Assembly: GCA_016342355.1 (NCBI GenBank)
Contig: JAEINP010000052.1
Location: forward strand, 1-32,576
Source of the DNA: Desulfatibacillum sp.
GTDB taxonomy: Bacteria > Desulfobacterota > Desulfobacteria > Desulfobacterales > Desulfatibacillaceae
Reading direction: 5' to 3'
Length of the DNA stretch: 32,576 bases
Part shown: one piece after another, positions 7,092 through 17,677 of the stretch
Layout: each line of letters opens with the position of its first letter
Numbering within the stretch: position 1 is the first letter of the stretch
The notes under the pieces: model-generated
What the model was told of the DNA's origin: nothing
What the model saw: only the letters and a program-made list of their open reading frames with translations
The model's database searches: none
Program-made: the position numbers and the translations under genes

Positions 7092-8261
7092 TTACTGGCC
7101 CTTTTCTTCATCGCCATAGATAGTGAATTCGGGATAATGTTTTTTGGCGCAAACCGGACAGATGCTGTGGGTCAGTTCGGCGTTGGAATGATCCTTGATA
7201 TAGGCTTCCAAACGGTTCCAGTAGCCCTGGTCGTCCCGGATGCTTTTGCAATGGGAGCAAATGGGCAAAAGCCCCCGGAGGGTTTTCACCTCGGAGAGGG
7301 TTTTCTGCAATTCGGCGATTAGCTTGTCCCGCTCCTGCTCCGCCAGCTTTCTTTGTTCGATTTCCTGCTGGGCATGGGTCAGTTCCACTTCAATCTCAGC
7401 CACCTGCCGCAAAATGGCCAGAACAGGGCGGTTTTCAATAACAATGCCCTTTTGCGTGTTTTGCCAATACAGGTAGCCGTATAAAAAAGGAAGGGCGAAC
7501 AGGGAGATGACAAACCGGCTTATAAGCGTTCCCTGGATGATCCCCCAATAGTGGGGCGTTCCTGCAAAAGCGCCTGTGGCGAATAGAATCACGTCCAGCC
7601 ACATGACTCCCAACAGGGCGCCAAAGGCGCGGAGCCATAGCTTGCTGCTCATGCCCGGCTTGCCTAAATACTCCCAGGCGATGCCCAAAAAGATCAAATC
7701 AATCAGAGTGGTTATTATCGAGGCCGTGTTGGTTCGAAAACTGGGCAGGGGGATGTAAGAAAGCGGGTCTCCGCCCATCAAGGCCATCTGGAAATGCAGC
7801 GCTATTGCTATCACAGGCGCCAATATGGAAACCCCGGCCACCGTGGAAATGGCGATGCGCGTGGCCCTGGGACCGTCAAAAACATAGACCACAAAAACCC
7901 CCAGGAGCAGGGAAGTGTAAAACACCGTGGACCCGATGACAAAGGTAAGCCCGCCCACCTGGACGCTGATCCCGGCGTCCGTGACCCAGGACATGATGGC
8001 GGTTATCCCGCCGATAACTGCATAAAAAGGCACCGGTCCGAACCTGTGGCGCAAGGAATGGGCCCACAGCACCAGAAAATACACCACCATGGCCTCAACA
8101 ATCAGAATAACGACTTCGTTTCCCATAATCTCCGACTTTGTAAAACCAACCTGCAAACAGCCAATATTGCCAAATATTTTTAAAGCAATGTCCGTGCCGC
8201 TTTTCCCATTTGGCGGTTTTTTTCTGCACTGGCCAAGCCCCGCCTTCATCGCGGATATCAT
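7092..8261 (-). CDS. Multi-pass membrane sensor-like protein with coiled coil and C-terminal CxxC...CxxC module
   Basis: The 389-residue protein has a hydrophobic part of about six or seven membrane segments (residues about 45-275), a charged coiled coil (about 285-335, QQEIEQRKLAEQERDKLIAE) and a tail with LLPICSHCKSIRDDQGYW and SICPVCAKKHYP. This paired-CxxC tail is known as a C-terminal module of many deltaproteobacterial PAS, receiver and GGDEF proteins. Here it follows a membrane domain directly, without a kinase or cyclase. The membrane part looks similar to VUT/YhhQ-type proteins, but I am not sure. The ATG at 8261 has GGGAGG seven bases upstream; an internal ATG just before the first membrane helix has a closer, weaker site. 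A Fur/PerR-like box lies 40 bp upstream. A sensing role is inferred. Confidence 0.65.
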   Translation of the reverse strand: MISAMKAGLGQCRKKPPNGKSGTDIALKIFGNIGCLQVGFTKSEIMGNEVVILIVEAMVVYFLVLWAHSLRHRFGPVPFYAVIGGITAIMSWVTDAGISVQVGGLTFVIGSTVFYTSLLLGVFVVYVFDGPRATRIAISTVAGVSILAPVIAIALHFQMALMGGDPLSYIPLPSFRTNTASIITTLIDLIFLGIAWEYLGKPGMSSKLWLRAFGALLGVMWLDVILFATGAFAGTPHYWGIIQGTLISRFVISLFALPFLYGYLYWQNTQKGIVIENRPVLAILRQVAEIEVELTHAQQEIEQRKLAEQERDKLIAELQKTLSEVKTLRGLLPICSHCKSIRDDQGYWNRLEAYIKDHSNAELTHSICPVCAKKHYPEFTIYGDEEKGQ

Positions 8262-8300
8262 CCCCGAGCCTCCCTTATCATACCTTCCTTGATTTTTAAA

Positions 8301-8315
8301 TGATAATGATTATTT
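8301..8315 (+). promoter_or_regulatory. Fur/PerR-type box in divergent promoter region
   Basis: TGATAATGATTATTT is a 7-1-7 inverted repeat of the Fur-superfamily type. It matches the minus-strand reading of the box before the Fur/PerR gene (11575-11589) at 13 of 15 bases. It lies between the divergent genes at 8261 (minus) and 8398 (plus), just upstream of a possible plus-strand -10 hexamer TATAAG at 8320-8325. Confidence 0.7.
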
Positions 8316-8397
8316 TTCATATAAGTGGACTGGGGTTTAAAACCCACGACAAGACCAAAGTCCTAACCAGGAAGGCTTGAGCCAGGAGGTAAGTCTC

Positions 8398-8733
8398 ATG
8401 AAAAACCAATTGCAGGATGTATTCAAACATATCGGCGCCGAATACGCGGGAGAAATTTTGCGGGATTCCGGCTATTTGCTGGAAGTGGATGTTTCCGGAA
8501 AGGCAGATAAACTGGGATATGGAGACGTGGCGGAAAAATACCGCGGAGTCAGTGCCTTTGTTCCTTTAAAAAACTCAGCTCCGGGCATGAAGGTCATGTT
8601 TGACGGACGGGGATTCTCCCGTTACGCCCAGTTTGAATCCGGGGTGGTGGCGCCCGAACACGTGGCTCGTGATGCCGACTTGCCCCACAAGGATTTTGAA
8701 CCCCACGACAGCATGGTCCGCATCATAGGGTAA
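8398..8733 (+). CDS. Hypothetical protein, putative Fur/PerR regulon member
   Basis: The 111-residue soluble protein starts at the ATG at 8398, which has AGGAGG eight bases upstream; an in-frame upstream start would add seven residues without a ribosome site. I do not recognise the family. It has no signal peptide, membrane helix or cysteine. The C-terminal half is rich in Gly, Pro, Asp and His (FDGRGFSRYAQF, then PHKDFEPHDSMVRIIG), which could bind a metal, but this is speculative. A Fur/PerR-type box lies 82 bp upstream, and the catalase and its regulator lie downstream on the other strand, so a role in oxidative stress or iron response is inferred from context only. A hairpin follows the stop. 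Confidence 0.7.
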   Translation: MKNQLQDVFKHIGAEYAGEILRDSGYLLEVDVSGKADKLGYGDVAEKYRGVSAFVPLKNSAPGMKVMFDGRGFSRYAQFESGVVAPEHVARDADLPHKDFEPHDSMVRIIG

Positions 8734-8768
8734 CGAAATAGTGTTGGACAAAATGATTGGAAGAGAAA

Positions 8769-8802
8769 GGGCGGCGTTTCAAATTGCATGGAAACGCCGC
8801 CC
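8769..8802. terminator. Hairpin between convergent genes, probable bidirectional terminator
   Basis: A perfect 12-bp stem, GGGCGGCGTTTC with GAAACGCCGCCC, and a 10-base loop lie between the stop at 8733 (plus) and the catalase stop at 8869 (minus). The following T-runs are short on both strands, so efficiency is uncertain. Confidence 0.65.
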
Positions 8803-8868
8803 CTTATATGTTGCTTAATCATCGGTTGAGCATGCAGGATATTCCCCGTCTGGAGAATGCCCTGATTT

Positions 8869-11558
<2,690 letters not shown>

Positions 11559-11574
11559 GGTCACTCCACGATAT

Positions 11575-11589
11575 TAATAATCATTATTA
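11575..11589 (-). promoter_or_regulatory. Perfect PerR/Fur-type box in the fur/perR-katG promoter
   Basis: TAATAATCATTATTA is a perfect 7-1-7 inverted repeat placed at roughly +1 to +15 of the predicted promoter at 11596-11624, where a bound repressor would block transcription. It closely matches the box at 8301-8315. Confidence 0.85.
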
Positions 11590-11590
11590 G

Positions 11591-11624
11591 ATAGGAATAT
11601 ATTCCTATTACCTCCCGATGTCAA
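11591..11624 (-). promoter_or_regulatory. Sigma-70-type promoter of fur/perR-katG with an 18-bp palindrome over the -10
   Basis: On the minus strand a consensus -35 TTGACA (11624-11619) is separated by exactly 17 bp from a -10 TATATT (11601-11596). The -10 sits inside a perfect 18-bp palindrome, ATAGGAATATATTCCTAT (11591-11608), distinct in sequence from the neighbouring Fur/PerR box. The palindrome may be a second operator. Confidence 0.8.
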
Positions 11625-11664
11625 GAAAATTCGCATAATCGTTGCTTTCAAGTGGGAGCATTGA

Positions 11665-11754
11665 ATGAATCAGGCAAAGGAGAAACCGGAAGTGCCTCAG
11701 GGCTCGAAATCACAAACAAATCCGTCCCTATATAGTAAAAAGGGCGGTGAATAA
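11665..11754 (+). CDS. Possible 29-residue small protein
   Basis: A short frame starts at ATG 11665 with GGGAG six bases upstream and ends at TAA 11752-11754. The peptide is hydrophilic and rich in Lys, Gln, Ser and Pro, with no membrane segment. It lies divergent to the regulator gene, so it could share that control region. It matches nothing I recognise and may be chance; the ribosome site is the only support. Confidence 0.25.
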   Translation: MNQAKEKPEVPQGSKSQTNPSLYSKKGGE

Positions 11755-11843
11755 TAAGCGCAGTCAAGGCAGTTCGGGTTTCCGTTCGTATGAGTAGCAC
11801 CCATTATAGCATATTAAATTGTCCAAAAACATACATAAACAGG

Positions 11844-11899
11844 CAAAAAAAAAGGCCGGGTCGCCATTCCTTTACAGGAATCGCAAGCCCGGCCTTTTG
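11844..11899 (-). terminator. Rho-independent terminator after the TRAP receptor gene
   Basis: On the minus strand AAAGGCCGGG pairs with CCCGGCCTTT, enclosing a second small stem (GATTCCT / AGGAATG), and is followed by a run of nine Ts. It begins about 20 bp after the stop at 11920. Confidence 0.9.
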
Positions 11900-11919
11900 C
11901 TTGTTTTATTTGGGGATTA

Positions 11920-12942
11920 CTATTTTTTCTGCGAGCGAAAATCAGCCAAATGCCCTTTGAGTTCATCCAGGACTTCTTCCGGGAATTCCTCTCCGGCCAG
12001 TTCATCCCATATGGTCATGGCCTGATTGCGGACCGCCTGGAAGTCCTCGTCGGTCATTTTGGTTTCTTTCATGCCGTACTTGAGGAGGGCGGCCAGGGAT
12101 TTTTCATTATCCTTGCGCACAGCCTCGTTGTATTTGTGCTCAACTCCCGGCCTTACCCGGAAAAACTCATCCCGATATTCCTTGGGCAGGCTTTCCCAGG
12201 CCTGCATGGAAAGCAGAATCAGGGCCGGAGAGTACCTGATTTTGACGGGATTGACATAAAGAATCTTGGAATACAACTGGGTGCCTACTACAAAGGCGGC
12301 TGGCGCAATGGCGGCATCCACGATTCCCTGACGCACCGAGGTGGCGGCTTCGGGCACGTTTACTTTAATAGGATGGGCGCCCAGGCTGGTGAGCAGGGCT
12401 TCTTCAATGGGGCCGTACCATGTGATAAACTTGGCTTCCTTGAAATCTTTGAGATTCGCCATGGGCGATTGGGCGGAAAAAATTTGGTCGAAATCCTGGT
12501 CATTCCACGAAATGGCCATATACCCGTCGTCAGCCAGCAACTGATCAAACTGGGCGCGCATTTTCGACTTGATGTAGTCCACCTCTTCCCAGGATTGGAA
12601 CAGGAAAGGCAGTTCCACCACGGACATGGGAGGACAGGCAAGGGTCACTCCCTGGCCGGACAGCCCTGCTCCGTCCAACTGGCCGATGCGCATTTTTTTG
12701 ATGATATCCTCATCGTCCCCCATGACCCCGCCCCAATAGATTTTGGTTTTGACGGTTCCTTGGGTTACCTCTTCCACAACAGGTAAAACATGGATTTTAA
12801 GTTGTCTTGCCCAGCCCACTCCGTCCGGAGCAAGGGTGGCGAACTTCCAGTAAAACTGATCGTCCCCGGCCAGGGCCGAGGCAGTTAAAACAGGGATGAT
12901 TAAGGCGACGAGCAACGAAAACAGCAGAACTTTCCTTAGCAT
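11920..12942 (-). CDS. TRAP transporter solute-binding protein, DctP family (orphan)
   Basis: The 340-residue protein has a Sec signal peptide (MLRKVLLFSLLVALIIPVLT, cleavage after ASALA) and the DctP fold: WKFATLAPDGVGWARQL at the N-terminus, YWGGVMGDDEDIIKKMRIGQLDGAG, the ELPFLF hinge segment, and the VRQGIVDAAIAP region that follows the substrate-binding segment. Such periplasmic receptors deliver carboxylates or similar anions to a DctQM membrane pair. No DctQ or DctM gene is present within the window on either side. The canonical binding arginine is not obvious, so the ligand is unknown. The ATG at 12942 is preceded by AGGAGGGG; the upstream alternative frame is a non-ATG extension before the signal peptide. 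A strong terminator follows, so it is a single-gene unit. Confidence 0.9.
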   Translation of the reverse strand: MLRKVLLFSLLVALIIPVLTASALAGDDQFYWKFATLAPDGVGWARQLKIHVLPVVEEVTQGTVKTKIYWGGVMGDDEDIIKKMRIGQLDGAGLSGQGVTLACPPMSVVELPFLFQSWEEVDYIKSKMRAQFDQLLADDGYMAISWNDQDFDQIFSAQSPMANLKDFKEAKFITWYGPIEEALLTSLGAHPIKVNVPEAATSVRQGIVDAAIAPAAFVVGTQLYSKILYVNPVKIRYSPALILLSMQAWESLPKEYRDEFFRVRPGVEHKYNEAVRKDNEKSLAALLKYGMKETKMTDEDFQAVRNQAMTIWDELAGEEFPEEVLDELKGHLADFRSQKK

Positions 12943-13276
12943 ACTATTTAGACCCCTCCTTTTGATTCTGTCCTTTACCGGACGTTGATAAATCGACCAT
13001 TTCCTACCCTGACATACTAAAATTGTCAATAAAAAACCATGCTTTGCTTTACACCGAAAGCCAGGTGTGAGAGAATGATTTTCGTATTTTTAAGGATTGG
13101 ATTTTCCATGGCTTGACTTTTTGGCCATTTATAATTAATCATTAAAAATTGTTTGAGCTAAATGGCCCCCATGGCGGGCGCCCTATAAGGCGACCCCCTG
13201 CCCTATGAAATGTTGGCGCTGGCCGGGAGTTGGGGCTTAATTCCCTTGCGCGAGATTTTTTTTTCCAGGAGGCGAT
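12943..13276. other. 334-bp divergent intergenic region, no gene seen
   Basis: This space separates the TRAP receptor (minus) from the HU-like gene (plus) and should hold both promoters. The left part is AT-rich with TTGACT at 13113 and TATAAT at 13130, but these are only 11 bp apart and cannot form one standard promoter. I see no RNA gene or conserved riboswitch structure. Confidence 0.5.
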
Positions 13277-13552
13277 ATGAACAAGCTGGAACTGGTGTCC
13301 ACGTTGAAAAACAGGGCTGGCATATCCAAGACCGATGCCGCCAAGATTGTGCAGATTTTCTTTGATTCCATGGCAGATGCTCTGGCTAAAGGCGAACGGG
13401 TGGAAATCCGGGGATTGTGCAGCTTTTTTGTGAAGGAATACAAAAGCTACACCGGCCGCAACCCCAAAACCGGTGAGCCCGTAAAAATTAGCCCGAAAAG
13501 ACTCCCGTTCTTTAAATGCGGCAAAGAGCTAAAAGAACGGGTCGACTATTGA
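13277..13552 (+). CDS. HU/IHF-family DNA-binding protein
   Basis: The 91-residue protein matches the bacterial DNABII family in length and motifs: MNKLELVSTLKNRAGISKTDA at the N-terminal dimer helices, and the DNA-arm region with GRNPKTGEPVKI, close to the family signature G-R-N-P-x-T-G. It bends DNA and organises the nucleoid. AGGAGG precedes the ATG. It heads the run of plus-strand genes holB, ricT, metG and a penicillin-binding protein, with 27 bp to holB, so co-transcription is plausible. Which DNABII paralogue it is cannot be told. Confidence 0.9.
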   Translation: MNKLELVSTLKNRAGISKTDAAKIVQIFFDSMADALAKGERVEIRGLCSFFVKEYKSYTGRNPKTGEPVKISPKRLPFFKCGKELKERVDY

Positions 13553-13579
13553 TCGTAGGTATTAGGTAACGCCCTGCAA

Positions 13580-14572
13580 ATGGATCCGGTTCGGCATCAA
13601 AGACGGGCCTTGGGTTTTTTGTCGGGCATTCTGGCAAAAAACAACGTAGCCCATGCCCTGGTTTTTACCGGTGACGCCGGATTGGGCAAAAAGCAGGCGG
13701 CTGAGCATTTTGCCATGGCGCGCAACTGCGAAGGGACTCCCGACCCGGAAAGCGCCATGTTTGGAGACCAGGGACCCTGCGGGGTCTGCGGTTCCTGCCG
13801 TAAGATTCTTTCCGGCAATCATCCGGACGTTCTCTTTGTGGAAAAAGATGGCGTGTCTGTTAAAATCGCCCAGGTCCGGGCTCTTTTGTCTGTGCTGGCC
13901 ATGAGGCCTTCCGAGGCGAAAATCCGGGTGGTGGTGATAACCGACGCCGGAGCCATGACGCCCGAGTCCTCCAACGCGCTCTTAAAGGCATTGGAGGAAC
14001 CCTCGGAAACCACTTGTTTTGTCTTGCTGGCCGGACAAAAATCCGAACTGCTGCCCACAGTGGTTTCCAGGTGCCAGGAAATTCGATTTTCCCCCCTGCC
14101 GGTTTCCTTTCTCGTCCAAAGTCTGGAAGCCAGGGGTGTGGACAGGGATCTGGGCCAGGCCTGCGCCCTCCTTGCCGGCGGCAGCCTGGACAACGCGCTG
14201 GAGCTTGCCTCGGAGCAGGGACTGGCAAGGAGAAACTGGCTCATCAATCAAATTTGCGCCCTGGAGGACCAGGGCATGGGGCAGGCCTTGTTGTTGGCGG
14301 AGTTTCTGGCCAGGGACAAAAAGGCCGCCCAGGATGATTTAAACTGGATACGCACATGGCTGCGGGACCTCTTGGTCAGCCAGTACGCGCCCCAGCACGT
14401 GATCAATAAGGATCTCATGGGCCTGGTGACCAGCAGGGCAAAAAAAATCTCCCCGGAGAGTTTGCTGGATAGACTCCAGGCTGTCACGGATTGTGAAAAG
14501 GATCTGGCACGGAATGTCAACACACGGCTTTCCATGGAAACCCTGTGTTTGCGTTTGTCGTCAGGAGGATAG
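13580..14572 (+). CDS. holB: DNA polymerase III delta prime subunit
   Basis: The 330-residue protein is a clamp-loader AAA+ subunit. It has a P-loop-like GDAGLGKK (residues 31-38), a four-cysteine zinc module (Cys50, then CGVCGSC at 67-73), the Walker B-like region near VVVITDAGAMTPESSNALLK, and the conserved LLPTVVSRCQ (SRC) motif. The delta prime subunit is the stator of the loader that places the sliding clamp on primed DNA. The stop codon directly abuts the ATG of ricT. The ribosome site before ATG 13580 is weak, consistent with readthrough coupling from the HU gene. Confidence 0.93.
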   Translation: MDPVRHQRRALGFLSGILAKNNVAHALVFTGDAGLGKKQAAEHFAMARNCEGTPDPESAMFGDQGPCGVCGSCRKILSGNHPDVLFVEKDGVSVKIAQVRALLSVLAMRPSEAKIRVVVITDAGAMTPESSNALLKALEEPSETTCFVLLAGQKSELLPTVVSRCQEIRFSPLPVSFLVQSLEARGVDRDLGQACALLAGGSLDNALELASEQGLARRNWLINQICALEDQGMGQALLLAEFLARDKKAAQDDLNWIRTWLRDLLVSQYAPQHVINKDLMGLVTSRAKKISPESLLDRLQAVTDCEKDLARNVNTRLSMETLCLRLSSGG

Positions 14573-15703
14573 ATGGGTAAGGTAGTAGGAATAAGATTTA
14601 AACCCCAGGGCAAAACCTATGATTTTGACCCCGGCCTATATGTTTTGTCCAAGGGCGATAAAGTGGTGGTGGAAACCGAACAGGGCCTGGGCTTTGGCAC
14701 AGTGGCCTTGACTGCCCGACAGGTTTCGGAGGAAATGCTTAAACTGCCCCTGAAAAAAATTCACCGCATTGCCACCCCCGAGGATCTTGAGCAATATGAA
14801 TCCGTCCTTCAACTGGAAAAGGACGCTTTTGAGTATTGCGAAAATGGCATAGCAGAATTGAAGCTGGACATGAGCCTTTTTTCCGTGGACGCCACCTTTG
14901 ACTCCACCAAACTCACCTTCTTTTTCACTGCGGAGGGAAGGGTGGATTTCAGGGAACTGGTGAAAACGCTGGTGCGCCACTTCCGGGTGCGCATTGAACT
15001 CCGCCAAATCGGGGTGAGGCATCAGGCAAAAATGTGCGGAGGTCTTGGCCGGTGCGGCCGGGAAACGTGCTGCACATCGTTTATGACCGGCTTTGTTCCT
15101 GTGTCTGTCAAAATGGCGAAGGTTCAAAACCTGTCCCTCAATCCCACCAAGATTTCGGGATTGTGCGGCCGCCTTATGTGCTGCCTGACCTTTGAACACG
15201 AAACCTATAAGGCCCTCAGGGACGGATTTCCTAAACTGGGCAAAAAGGTAAACACCCCTTCAGGCAAAGGCAAGGTGGTGCGCCACAACCTCCTTAAAGG
15301 ACTGGTTTCCGTTCGCCTGGATGAGGGAAGCGAAATCGAGCTGCCTGCGGACCACTGCACACCGCCGGACGAACAGCCTCTCCCACCATCGCCACCGCAG
15401 CAGCAGCCTGAGCCGCCGTCCGTGGCTGAACCCGAAGTGGTGGAAGAGCCTCCCAAAAAGGAAGACCCATTACCCAAGGGGGACGACAAAAAAAGACGAT
15501 CCAGGCGAAAGAAAAAATCTCCCAGACAGGCGAAGGGGGCCCAAAGCACCGAACCTCCTAACGCGGTCAACCCGGATCAGAAGCAGGCCAAGGATAAACC
15601 CAGGCGCCCAAAAAGCAGAAGAGGAAACAGGCAGAACACGGACAAAAAGAATGAAGTCCGGTCCAAGCCCGTCTCTGGCAATAGTCAGGGATCTGATTCC
15701 TGA
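14573..15703 (+). CDS. ricT: RicT/PSP1 (YaaT) family regulatory FeS protein with basic C-terminal tail
   Basis: The 376-residue protein has the PSP1 domain over residues about 1-265: VVGIRFKPQGKTYDF, RHQAKMCGGLGRCGRETCC and KISGLCGRLMCCLTFEHETY, the conserved cysteines being those that hold FeS clusters in the B. subtilis RicAFT complex. There RicT helps RNase Y process RNA; in this phylum the role is untested. Residues about 270-376 are an added Pro/Glu-rich linker and a very Lys/Arg-rich tail (DDKKRRSRRKKKSPRQ), probably disordered and nucleic-acid binding. AGGAGG lies just before the ATG, which abuts the holB stop. The holB-ricT-metG order is commonly conserved. Confidence 0.92.
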   Translation: MGKVVGIRFKPQGKTYDFDPGLYVLSKGDKVVVETEQGLGFGTVALTARQVSEEMLKLPLKKIHRIATPEDLEQYESVLQLEKDAFEYCENGIAELKLDMSLFSVDATFDSTKLTFFFTAEGRVDFRELVKTLVRHFRVRIELRQIGVRHQAKMCGGLGRCGRETCCTSFMTGFVPVSVKMAKVQNLSLNPTKISGLCGRLMCCLTFEHETYKALRDGFPKLGKKVNTPSGKGKVVRHNLLKGLVSVRLDEGSEIELPADHCTPPDEQPLPPSPPQQQPEPPSVAEPEVVEEPPKKEDPLPKGDDKKRRSRRKKKSPRQAKGAQSTEPPNAVNPDQKQAKDKPRRPKSRRGNRQNTDKKNEVRSKPVSGNSQGSDS

Positions 15704-15749
15704 ACCCTGGCCGTGGAATATGGCATTTTCTAAGCGACAAGGAGGAAGC

Positions 15750-17675
15750 ATGGCTTCACCATTTTACATAACAACCCCTATATATTACGTAAATGCCCGT
15801 CCCCATCTGGGCCATGCCTACACCACCATCGTGGCCGATGTTGCCAGGCGGTATCATGCCTTAAAGGGACAGGAAACCTATTTTCTCACCGGCACGGATG
15901 AGCATGGCGACAAAGTGGTGGAAGCCGCCCAAAAGGAAAACAAGGAAACACGGGACTATGTGGACATGATATCCGCCCTGTTCCGCAACCTGTGGCCCGA
16001 GCTCCTGGTGAGCAACGACCAATTCATCCGCACCACAGACCCGGAGCACATCCAGGTGGTCCAGGATGTCCTGCAAAAAATTTACGACAGTGGCGACATC
16101 TACTTTTCCGAGTACGAAGGCCTCTACTGCTTTGGATGCGAACGTTTTTACCTGGAAAGGGAACTGGTGGACGGAAAATGCCCGGACCACGAAACAGAGC
16201 CCAAGCGCATCAAGGAATCCAACTATTTCTTTAAAATGAGCAAATACCAGGACTGGCTCATCAACCACATAAAGAATAATCCCGGATTCATCCGCCCCCA
16301 ACGGTACGCCAATGAGGTTCTTTCCTTCCTCAAGGAACCCCTGGAAGACCTGTGCATCTCACGGCCTAAAACGCGCCTGACATGGGGCATAGACCTTCCC
16401 TTTGACGACAAGTACGTCACCTACGTCTGGTTCGACGCCCTGCTCAATTATGTTTCCGCCGTAGGATATCCTGATGGGGAAAAATTTCAAAAATTCTGGC
16501 CGGGCGTACAGCATCTGGTGGCCAAGGACATCCTCAAGCCCCATGGAATATACTGGCCCACCATGATGAAGGCCGCCGGCATTCCCGTTTACAACCACCT
16601 CAATGTGCACGGCTACTGGAACGTGGCTGAAAGCAAAATGTCCAAAAGCCTGGGGAACGTGGTGGAACCCCTGGACCTTGCCAAAAAATACGGGGTGGAG
16701 GCCTTTCGCTATTTTCTGCTGCGGGACATGACTTTCGGACTGGACTCCAGTTTTTCCGAGGAAGCCCTGGTAGGGCGCATCAATTCTGACCTTGCCAACG
16801 ATCTGGGCAATCTCTTTTCCCGGGTAATCTCCATGGCCCATAAGTTCTGCGACGGAAAGGTTCCCTCAGACCACCCGGACCTGGCCTTTGACTCGGACTG
16901 GAAACTTTCGGGCAACGCCATGGAGACCGTGGAAGCCTATGACGTGGCCATGGAAGAATTCCAGTTCCATAAAGGTCTGGCCGCCGTGTGGGAGTTCATA
17001 AGCCGCATGAACAAATATGTGGACTTTACCTCCCCGTGGGTCCTGGCCAAAGACAAGGCTTCCGCCGCCCAACTGGAAGCCGTCATGTACAACCTCCTGG
17101 AAGGCCTGCGTCTTGTGGCCGGGCTGGTGTGGCCCGTCCTGCCTGCCGCAGCCGAAAAAATGGTGGAGCATCTGGGGCTGAACAAGGACGAATTCCTGAA
17201 GGACCCCGAGGCCTTGTGTCAATGGGGAGTCTTGAAGCCCGGCACGCCTTTACAGAAAGCCGTCACCTTGTTTCCCCGGATTGATGTGAAAAGCCTCCAG
17301 GAAAAGGAGCCGGAAAATACAATGACCCCCAAAGTCCCGGAGCTCAAACCGGAAATCGATATAGAAACCTTTGCCAAGGTGGACCTGAGAGTGGGCACGG
17401 TCGTGGAAGCCCAGGCTGTCCCCAAGGCCAACAAACTCCTTCAGCTTACCGTGGATCTGGGTGAAGAAGAACACCGTACCGTGGTTGCGGGCATTGCCAA
17501 GGCTTTCAAGCCGGAGGAACTGGTAGGCAAACAGGTCCTTGTGGTGGCCAACCTCAAGCCTGCCAAACTCATGGGCATCGTTTCCCAGGGCATGGTGGTG
17601 GCGGCCGTGGACAAAGAGGTCATTGGCCTGGCAACCGTCAACACACCGGTTCCTCCTGGAACCACCCTGCGCTAA
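15750..17675 (+). CDS. metG: Methionyl-tRNA synthetase with C-terminal tRNA-binding (EMAP-like) domain
   Basis: The 641-residue enzyme charges tRNA-Met. It has the class I HIGH motif as HLGH (residues 19-22), a partial zinc knuckle (CFGCERFY...KCPDH), and KMSKS (KMSKSLGN, near residue 297). The C-terminal domain (about 536-641, VDLRVGTVVEA...) is the OB-fold tRNA-binding module that also makes the enzyme dimerise. The start at 15750 has GGAGG just upstream and fits the family N-terminus; a longer frame upstream overlaps ricT in another frame and is not coding. It is followed by two bases and then the penicillin-binding protein gene. Confidence 0.97.
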   Translation: MASPFYITTPIYYVNARPHLGHAYTTIVADVARRYHALKGQETYFLTGTDEHGDKVVEAAQKENKETRDYVDMISALFRNLWPELLVSNDQFIRTTDPEHIQVVQDVLQKIYDSGDIYFSEYEGLYCFGCERFYLERELVDGKCPDHETEPKRIKESNYFFKMSKYQDWLINHIKNNPGFIRPQRYANEVLSFLKEPLEDLCISRPKTRLTWGIDLPFDDKYVTYVWFDALLNYVSAVGYPDGEKFQKFWPGVQHLVAKDILKPHGIYWPTMMKAAGIPVYNHLNVHGYWNVAESKMSKSLGNVVEPLDLAKKYGVEAFRYFLLRDMTFGLDSSFSEEALVGRINSDLANDLGNLFSRVISMAHKFCDGKVPSDHPDLAFDSDWKLSGNAMETVEAYDVAMEEFQFHKGLAAVWEFISRMNKYVDFTSPWVLAKDKASAAQLEAVMYNLLEGLRLVAGLVWPVLPAAAEKMVEHLGLNKDEFLKDPEALCQWGVLKPGTPLQKAVTLFPRIDVKSLQEKEPENTMTPKVPELKPEIDIETFAKVDLRVGTVVEAQAVPKANKLLQLTVDLGEEEHRTVVAGIAKAFKPEELVGKQVLVVANLKPAKLMGIVSQGMVVAAVDKEVIGLATVNTPVPPGTTLR

Positions 17676-17677
17676 GC

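Noticed and set aside
11950-12786. Plus-strand frame of 278 codons
   Set aside because: Antisense to the TRAP receptor gene, which has clear domain, signal peptide, ribosome site and terminator.
13113-13135. TTGACT and TATAAT before the HU-like gene as a promoter
   Set aside because: The hexamers are only 11 bp apart, which does not fit a sigma-70 promoter.
15321-15749. N-terminal extension of the metG frame overlapping ricT
   Set aside because: It reads the ricT tail in another frame; metG starts at 15750 with a GGAGG site and the family's N-terminus.
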